From Sphaerosporella brunnea (taxonomy: Eukaryota > Ascomycota > Pezizomycetes > Pezizales > Pyronemataceae), in the NCBI GenBank assembly GCA_008704415.1, contig VXIS01000511.1, positions 1 through 23,290 on the forward strand: 23,290 nucleotides of DNA, in the 5' to 3' direction. Below are positions 17,795 through 23,290 of this stretch, piece after piece. The translations under genes and the position numbers were made by a program. Positions within the stretch are counted from its first letter, which is position 1. Each line of letters starts with the position of its first letter. The notes below the pieces were generated by a model. It was not told where the DNA came from, did not search any database, and saw only the letters and a list, made by a program, of their open reading frames with translations.

Positions 17795-17842
17795 GCAACT
17801 CCGAAAGCCATCGAAATTGCAACTCCGAAAGCCATCGGAAGC
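17795..17842 (+). repeat. 24-bp tandem duplication in pol
   Basis: GCAACTCCGAAAGCCATCG recurs at 17795 and 17819 with a 24-bp period, adding eight codons in frame just before the conserved SRWVF block that begins RT. Confidence 0.93.
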
Positions 17843-19290
17843 AGATGGGTTTTTCCGGACGAAACCTAACCCAGACGGAACCACGAAATTCAAAGCCAGG
17901 CTAGTCATCAAAGGCTACGAGCAAGTCAAAGGCATCGATTTCAACGAAACCTACGCCCCCGTTTCAAAGCTCTCAACTCTACGCATGTTGCTAGCCGTAA
18001 GCGCGCAGAAAGGATGGAGAATCGACCATATGGACGTCAAATCAGCCTTCCTTAACCCTAAGATCGACAACGACAACGTCTATATGACCTTACCGAAAGG
18101 CATAGAAGAAGTCGATCCGTCACTACCAAGCTCTACCGTACGACTGAGAAAAGCCCTTTACGGCCTCAAGCAAGCTCCGAAGCTCTGGTATGACAACATT
18201 AACCAGTTTCTGCTGTCTCTCAAATTTACTCAATCCACCGCGGATCCAAACCTCTATATCGTAGATGAGGCTCTGCTGCTACTCTACGTCGACGATATCC
18301 TCATCGTCCATACCAAGCAGCATGGTGGTGACGAAATCAAGCGGCAACTCAACAAGCACTATAAGATGACAGACTTAGGTGAGGTGGAGAGGTTTCTAGG
18401 CTTAGAAATCGGACGAAGCTCTGCAGGCTTCACTTTATGCCAATCTGCATACATACACTCCATCATCCGAAGATTCAACCTAGAAAACGCCAAAGAAACC
18501 ACTTCACCGATGGATGCCAACGTCGATCTCGACAACCCCTTATGTGAAGATAAGCAAGTGGCGGACACGACTCTATACCAGTCTATGATTGGTTCCCTCA
18601 TGTATGCGGCGCTAGGCACTAGGCCAGATATCGCATTCTGCGTCGCAGTTTTGAGCAAATACAACGCCAACCCCTTGCAGATGCACCTAACAGCTGCAAA
18701 ACGAGCTTTACGATACCTCAAGAAGACGTCGAAATACGAATTGCACTATTCGAGCACCGTCCAGCAACCGGATACGAGTATAGTAGGCTTCACCGACTCA
18801 GACTGGGCTGGAAGCACCGGAAGCAGAAAGTCGATAGGCGGATACGTCTTTCAGATGAATAAGGGATCCATATCCTGGCAAGCGAAATCACAGACAGTTG
18901 TCGCCCTATCGACGTTAGAAGCCGAATACATAGCCTGCTCGGATGCAACCCGAGAAGCCATCTGGCTACGACGCCTACGAGCCGAAATCGATCAACTCGG
19001 AGATCCTACGGTATCAATGCCGATACCGATCACAACGCCAACACCGATAAACTGCGATAACCAAGGATGCTTTGAAGCTTATCGCCACTGGAGTCCTCAA
19101 GGCAAAGACAAAGCATATAGACATCAAGTTTCACCACGCTAGAGACGAGCAAGAGAAAGGACACGTGAAATTCGACTACGTAGCCTCCGAAGACAACATC
19201 GCAGATTTGCTAACAAAAGCTCTTCCAGCTCCTCGACACCAAACGTTGACTAGCAAGATCGGACTCCACGAAGTGAAGGACACTACCTAG

Positions 19291-19303
19291 AAAGAGGGGG
19301 GAG
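19291..19303 (+). other. copia polypurine tract
   Basis: AAAGAGGGGGGAG directly before the 3' LTR and directly after the pol stop. It would prime plus-strand DNA synthesis. Confidence 0.9.
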
Positions 19304-19519
19304 TGTTGAAAAACGGGCTTTCTAGGTATGCCGGGACGAGTGGGATGGTATGACTAGGGTTTAGGTGGAACCGAGTGCCAGCCAGTGCAGCTGTGAAGTG
19401 GTGTCTTTCGTAGCTAGGCTAGCATGAAACTAAGCAATACAGCAATCGCTTACCCACCTTCCATCCATTCTGACTAAGCTTTGTCTCTCTACGCGTCCGT
19501 ACTTTCAACACTTTCAACA
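19304..19519 (+). repeat. copia 3' LTR
   Basis: I read it as identical to 14639-14854 over all 216 bp. Confidence 0.97.
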
Positions 19520-19524
19520 GCCGA
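19520..19524. repeat. target-site duplication, right (GCCGA)
   Basis: Identical to 14634-14638. Confidence 0.95.
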
Positions 19525-19998
19525 GTCAACGAAAAAGCCTCAGGCTCATGGCCGGGCCCTATAAATGGGCCCGTCTGGTCAATTCCTCAAGCGTCCTCCA
19601 TCTCGCCAGCACCGCACCTTGTCTCCGCACCCTTGCTCCTCTGTCTGCATCCTCACTCCTCTGTTGTTTTTCGACCCACCACGACCGCCTGGACCATCTC
19701 CCTGTCGCTCTGCCCACGGGCTTGGCCGGGAGGAGTTCAGCCCCGCACTGGGCAACGGGGCTGGGCCGAGGGCTTTGACCTCCTGAAGCTCAGGCTCCGG
19801 ACCCGGTTCTGCCGCCCTAGGGGAATCCTTTGCGGATGTGTGATTCGGTTTTTGATCTTTTTGTACAGTTCCTTTTCAATATCTGGTATTCTTGTGGTTG
19901 TTTTCTTAGTACTGTACCTTTTTGTTGCCCTAGTCATGCGCGTAGCACACTGGGGTTCCTTTCAACAGAGTGGATATAGTCAAGCATGTTGCAGGACA
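19525..19998. promoter_or_regulatory. promoter-like stretch next to the copia insertion, no gene recognised
   Basis: A TATAAAT box at 19560-19566 is framed by two GGGCCC sites (19554-19559 and 19567-19572). A long C/T-rich stretch with CTCCTC and CTCACTCC follows, as in fungal leaders or an LTR R region. A hydrophobic plus-strand frame at about 19840-19940 has no ATG or motif. The copia element landed about 35 bp upstream of the TATA box. Confidence 0.35.
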
Positions 19999-20450
19999 TC
20001 ATTCTCCCCATTCCAACGCTTTGGTCTTGGTGTTCGGCAACATCATAAAATGTTGATCAACAATCACGTGCCTGCCTCCAGGTGTTTGACAGTTTACTCT
20101 CCCCAGGATATCCCCTGCTCTAAAGCCTGAACATCTTACCACGCCATTTGCTGCTGACGCGGAACCACGTCTTCTGAATGCAGTTCCCCCAGTATTAAAC
20201 AGTACAGCAATCAGTTTGCACCAGTGCTGAACGTTTGGTGCAGGCGGTTCACTTTTCAGGAGCGCGTTGCCTGCATGCGTCATCGTTAACATCTTCACTC
20301 TCGTTGTCAACGTACACAATCCTTTTTCGGCGAATGCTTTTAAGCACAGTTGAGCCTCCTTATCCACGCCGTTAACCCCACTCAAAAATATCCTTCTGCA
20401 CTTTCGGGTGGAGACCGTAGGTGTAGATTTCTTGTTCCCATTTTACGTAG
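19999..20450 (-). pseudogene. unrecognised coding-like relic (minus)
   Basis: A minus-strand frame is open from after TAA at about 20445 to TGA at 19999-20001. It reads NKKSTPTVSTRKCRR at its start, then EAQLCLKAFAEKGLCTLTTR, and RCSGFRAGDILGRVNCQTPG and RHVIVDQHFMMLP near the end. Composition is protein-like but no ATG start or domain is recognised. It may continue the frame at 20550-21041 after a frameshift and stops. Confidence 0.25.
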
Positions 20451-20471
20451 CTTGATAGTTGTCCTTGTTCC

Positions 20472-20594
20472 TGTTGTTTTGCCCACGCGGCTTTTGGCCG
20501 ACTTATCTATAGAAACACCGCGAAGCTCACGCTTTGGAGAACTTCAGAGTCAACAATCAATCTGTTCACTCAACAGGTTATGTGCCCTCTGCAC
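20472..20594 (+). mobile_element. possible copia LTR end plus PBS relic
   Basis: CAACAGGTTATGTGCCCT at 20571-20588 differs at one position from the LTR/PBS junction of the full copia element. A TGTTG at 20472 could be the LTR start, giving an unusually short LTR (about 104 bp). No gag follows. The junction match is better than expected by chance, but the rest is unsupported. Confidence 0.3.
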
Positions 20595-21041
20595 TTCCAC
20601 TGAGCGTTTCGGTTTGTCATCACAAAAGGCAGCCTTCTGCGCCTCTTCTCTGGAAGCATCTTTCTCTTCAGAGAAACCCGCTGTGTTTTCAACAAAATCA
20701 GGTCGGTTGTGCCCACTGTGTTCAGCGAAGATGGCTTTCCTATCCGCAACACCAGTGTACTCAATCTCTGCCTGTTCAACAGAAGAAGCTATAGCCTGTC
20801 TTTTTCCTCCAGCGAAAGCGTCTCGTTTCGCGGCCAAAGCAGTTTTTCTTCTCTTCCCCTCCTTCCCCGAAGAGTGGATTCTTGTTGGCGATGATACTCT
20901 ATCTATGTCCCCCTTTTGATATAAGAAGGTCGCTTTTGTTGTTGTCCCTCGATCGCCTCTCCTGTCTCGGTCTTTAGGATCCGGATCCCTTTTCGTCAAA
21001 ATTTTGCTCTTAGGTCTTGCTCTTAACTTTCCGTTTGCCAA
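20550..21041 (-). pseudogene. unrecognised charged coding-like frame (minus)
   Basis: Open for about 160 codons on the minus strand, very hydrophilic: a basic N-terminal part (KDRDRRGDRG, GKEGKRRKTA), then a loosely periodic segment with KRDAFAGGKRQ, DRKAIFAEHSG, GFSEEKDASREE and KAAFCDDKPK. No ATG starts it and no family is recognised. It overlaps a possible copia junction on the other strand, so it could be chance or TE-derived. Confidence 0.25.
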
Positions 21042-21118
21042 AGAACCTCAATCCCAACCATCACTCACATCCAGTCACCCCTGGCCTGACTGCCTGAACC
21101 CTCACCTCAGCTCAACCG

Positions 21119-21198
21119 AAGTCACCTCTGCTCTGATGACTAGCTAAAGTCACCTCTCCTCTGACGACCAGCCAAAGTCCCCTCTGCTCGGACTACCA
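21119..21198. repeat. short tandem repeat, about three 28-bp units
   Basis: AAGTCACCTCTGCTCTGATG (21119), AAGTCACCTCTCCTCTGACG (21147) and AAGTCCCCTCTGCTCGGAC (21175). The last unit is truncated near the gypsy LTR. Confidence 0.8.
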
Positions 21199-21222
21199 AT
21201 ATGTCGGCCAAGAACACCATCG

Positions 21223-21638
21223 TGTAACGGTATAGGTTGGAGGGTAGTCGGAGGGGGCGCAAGGTACTTATGCGGTTGGAGGTTATGGGTCGAAGATGGC
21301 TGTGGCGTACGGAGATCAGAGTCGAGTCGGAACCGAGGTTCGGATACGGGAGTCGGAGATCGGAGTCGGGATCCGGGCGTGCTAAGCACGTGCATCGGAC
21401 GGGTTCGGGACGCAGACTAAGAGGTGCCAAGCACGGGATTCAAGACAAGGTTCGAGAAGGTGAACAGATGTGCTTAGATTGTAGTACAAAGGTTCAGGGA
21501 AGAAAGAAAGAAAGAAAGAAAGAACAAAACAAACGAAGCCGCTCTATATATACCCCGCCGTCACGTGACCGCGGTGCGCCGCGTCACGTGACACCATAAC
21601 CCTAACTCCGAGCCTTCACTTAACCTTGCGCCGTGACA
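21223..21638 (-). repeat. gypsy 3' LTR (minus orientation)
   Basis: On the minus strand it starts TGTCACGGCGCAAGG at 21638 and ends CCGTTACA at 21223; 416 bp. It contains TATATATA at about 21544-21551, palindromic TCACGTGA sites and a six-unit AGAA microsatellite (21501-21524, CTTT on the coding strand). A polypurine tract lies just before it. The partner LTR is outside the window. Confidence 0.85.
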
Positions 21639-21652
21639 GTATCCCCCTCCTT
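21639..21652 (-). other. gypsy polypurine tract
   Basis: AAGGAGGGGGATAC on the minus strand, directly abutting the 3' LTR. Confidence 0.8.
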
Positions 21653-21673
21653 AGGGCGGAGTTCCGACAAAGC

Positions 21674-23290
21674 TCAATCATCTTCTGGTAATGGTCCTGG
21701 TTTGTGGGGGTACTCGTTATGGAAACAATCAACGGCTTCCAGGGCATTGACTAGTTCGGCCGGCTCCCACTTGGGTTGGTCGTTGTCACGGCGCAAGTTG
21801 GATGGAGCCTTCCGACTAAGCTACCGGCTTTTACTCTCAATGAAATCGGCTGGAACTCTCAGATCTAAGGCTTCAAAGGATGCTGATTCATTTGCTGTTC
21901 TCAAATTTACCCCCCCGTTGATGGTTGTCACGTGGTGAGGTTCGGAAGTGGGGGTTGTTTGTGGTGTCGTGATGAGGCTCTGCAGGGGGACTCGGTGGGG
22001 TGGCTCCGAGCCGAGGTTATATTCGGCTACCACGTGGCGCGGCGCACCGCAGTCACGTGATTGCTATAAGGGGCCTTCGCTTCCGCTTTGTTGTTTGTTT
22101 TCCCTTTCCTCTTTACTGAACCTTTGTATGTCAATCTGAGTACCTTCGTTCCAATCTGAATCCTGACCGTGCGCATTGCGCCTCTTGTCCTGCCTCTTGT
22201 CCTGCCTTTGGATCTTGTCCCAGCTCTCGTTCTTGCCCCCTCTGTACGCGAGTACCTTGGGTCCCTCCAGTCTGTTCTCGACCCTCTCCGTTACAGTCGT
22301 AGCCTGTCCACTTGACTAGGTATTGGAGCTTCGTCCATTGTCCACGTAGTCGTGAGTCAAGGATCTGGTCCACATACCATTCTTCTTCCCCATCGATTTG
22401 GACCGGTGGAGGCAGGTTTTGACGCTGTCCCGGATAGGGGTCGTTGGCTGCAGGTTCCAACAACAAAACATGGAACACAGGGTGGACATGCATATCCGGG
22501 TGGAGATGAAGGCGAAAGCGTAGGCAGAGATCTTCTCCGCGATTTTGAAAGGTCCATGGCGTTTGTTGTCCAACTTACTGGCCGGCCGTCGAGTCTTCCA
22601 GTTGCGAGCGTCGAGCCAAACTCGATCGCCGACTTGGTAGTTTGAAGCTGGTATACGGTGCTCGTCTGCGTTGTCCTGGTACCTCATTTGGGCTCGTAGA
22701 AGCTCGCTGCGTAGGTGTGAGTGGATCTCCGATAGCGTGCGTACGGTGGTTAAGGCTCTCCTATCGTTGACGTCGTTGGCAGCTGCAGGGGATAAATCAA
22801 ACTGACATCGTGGGTCAAAGCCTCTACTTGCGAAGAATGGTGACGATCCGTGAGCTTGCGATGCATGGTTGTTGGTGGCAAATTCAGTCAAGGGTAGCCA
22901 TTCGGCCCAATCGTCTTGGAGGTAGTTGACATGTGCTCGTAGATACTGTTCTATAATGGCATTGACTCGTTCTGTCTGACCGTCGGTTTGTGGGTGGAAT
23001 GCGGTTGAAAGTCGACGTTCGATGCCCAATCTCTCACACAGTCTTTCCCAGAATTCAGAAGCGAATTGGAGTTCTCGATCTGATACTATGATCAGCGGTA
23101 AGCCGTGTAGCCTAAATATCTGCTCAATGAATAGGTCGGCCAATCATGCTGCCTCGATGTTGGTTCTGCAAGGGATCAAGTGTTGTTCTTTCCTGAGGCA
23201 GTCCACTACTAGCCATATAGGGTCGAAACCATGCGACCAGGGGAGTCCGTTAACAAAATCCATTGAGATGTTGTCACGACGCGAGTTTGG
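21674..23290 (-). pseudogene. pol: gypsy (chromovirus) Pol: integrase and chromodomain, broken and cut by the window edge
   Basis: Minus-strand integrase core: Asp in ISMDFVNGLP (about 23235-23264), Asp in IIVSDRELQF and Glu in QTDGQTERVN, followed by the GPFKI region. A chromodomain follows ([24 protein letters not shown]). Three breaks are visible: TGA at 23144-23146 (minus) inside the integrase, a single-base deletion near 22513-22517, and a solo LTR inserted right after WTGYD. With the LTR and one target duplication removed, the frame resumes with KWEPAELVNALEAV and ends at TGA 21674-21676. Such chromodomains, usually binding histone H3 marks, steer chromovirus integration. SDRELQF differs from the usual SDRGSQF. 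Reverse transcriptase and gag lie beyond the right edge. Confidence 0.9.
21779..22300 (+). mobile_element. solo LTR, gypsy-related, inserted in the chromodomain
   Basis: The LTR is 21784-22295 (512 bp, plus orientation), TGTCACGGCGCAAG to CTCCGTTACA. GTCGT flanks it at 21779-21783 and 22296-22300. It shares both ends, GCGGCGCACCGC, CACGTG sites, a TATA region and CTGAACCTTTGTA with the host element's own LTR, but is about 100 bp longer and in opposite orientation. It is a solo LTR of a related family. Confidence 0.93.

Larger units (their letters stand above)
15860..19290 (+). pseudogene. pol: copia Pol (PR-IN-RT-RNase H), two frameshifts
   Basis: Continues the gag frame past the UGA; numbering here is from codon 15863. 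Aspartic protease: WIIDSGASEHMC, catalytic Asp33. Four 15-aa repeats occupy residues 172-231. Integrase: HHCC finger H255, H260, C279, C282; DDE triad D309, D372, E409. Reverse transcriptase: first Asp in MDVKSAFLN (18033-18035) and YVDD at 18285-18296. RNase H: DSDWAGS near 18795 and STLEAEY near 18911. An extra T in the T5 run at 17850-17854 shifts the frame, causing TAA at 17867-17869. A second extra T at 19071-19073 leads to TAG at 19140-19142. The last segment resumes in the third frame and ends at TAG 19288-19290. A 24-bp in-frame duplication (17795-17842) sits just before RT. All catalytic residues named are present, so damage is limited to the two single-base events. Confidence 0.93.
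14639..19519 (+). mobile_element. complete Ty1/copia LTR retrotransposon
   Basis: 4881 bp, with two 216-bp LTRs that I read as identical, flanked by GCCGA on both sides (14634-14638 and 19520-19524). Internal order is PBS, gag, stop codon, protease, integrase, reverse transcriptase, RNase H, polypurine tract. Integrase before reverse transcriptase is the copia (Pseudoviridae) order. Identical LTRs indicate a recent insertion. Even so, pol has two single-T insertions (17850-17854 and 19071-19073), so this copy cannot make full-length Pol as written. It lies about 490 bp from a solo LTR of a related family. Confidence 0.98.

Noticed and set aside
21580..21610. ATAACCCTAAC, telomere-like sequence
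   Set aside because: It is a single CCCTAA-type unit inside the gypsy LTR, not an array.
21926..22295. A shorter solo LTR starting at TGTCACGTGG
   Set aside because: It has no matching target duplication. The start at 21784 gives a perfect GTCGT duplication and restores the chromodomain frame.

Overview
The window looks like a transposon-rich, gene-poor stretch of a filamentous ascomycete genome. The evidence is a fungal-type Ty1/copia element whose primer-binding site matches half of the initiator methionine tRNA, a chromodomain Ty3/gypsy element, Tad-like LINE debris, hAT and Tc5-like transposase relics, decayed ankyrin and AT-hook genes, and one possible fungal-consensus intron (GTATGT, GCTGAC, AG). 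I cannot name the species. There are no rRNA, tRNA, CRISPR or bacterial features.

Layout. 292-1123: decayed hAT element with GAGCTCGAGC-type subterminal repeats. 1784-2215: LINE 3'-end relic (minus). 2465-3371: broken AT-hook protein gene. 3789-4183: possible two-exon Cys-rich gene. 5115-5991: F-box/ankyrin pseudogene. 6261-6768: six-unit tandem array of 77/89-bp units. 6771-7140: possible copia LTR plus leader relic. 7690-7960: second LINE RNase H relic (minus). 8551-9017 and 10125-10589: direct duplication of a promoter and small gene, one copy broken and one with an open 206-codon frame (9829-10449, minus). 11990-12547: transposase-like relic whose three central stops fit CGA to TGA change. 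12987-13594: Cys-rich relic (minus). 13959-14150: solo copia LTR. 14229-14464: MITE-like element. 14639-19519: complete copia element. 19999-21041: unrecognised minus-strand coding-like relics. 21223 to the window end: gypsy chromovirus on the minus strand, truncated by the window edge and split by a solo LTR of a related family.

The best-supported unit is the copia element. It has identical 216-bp LTRs, a GCCGA target-site duplication, an adjacent PBS, a polypurine tract, gag and pol. Gag and pol share one reading frame, separated only by UGA-CGG. A perfect 9-bp GC-rich stem begins exactly 8 nt after the stop, which is the layout of viral type II stop-codon readthrough. Pol also carries two single-T insertions, so this copy as written cannot make full-length Pol.

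Most other material is decayed. The only plausible intact host-type gene is the 206-aa protein of unknown function at 9829-10449. Insertion order can be read for the gypsy region: the chromovirus came first, then the solo LTR landed in its chromodomain.
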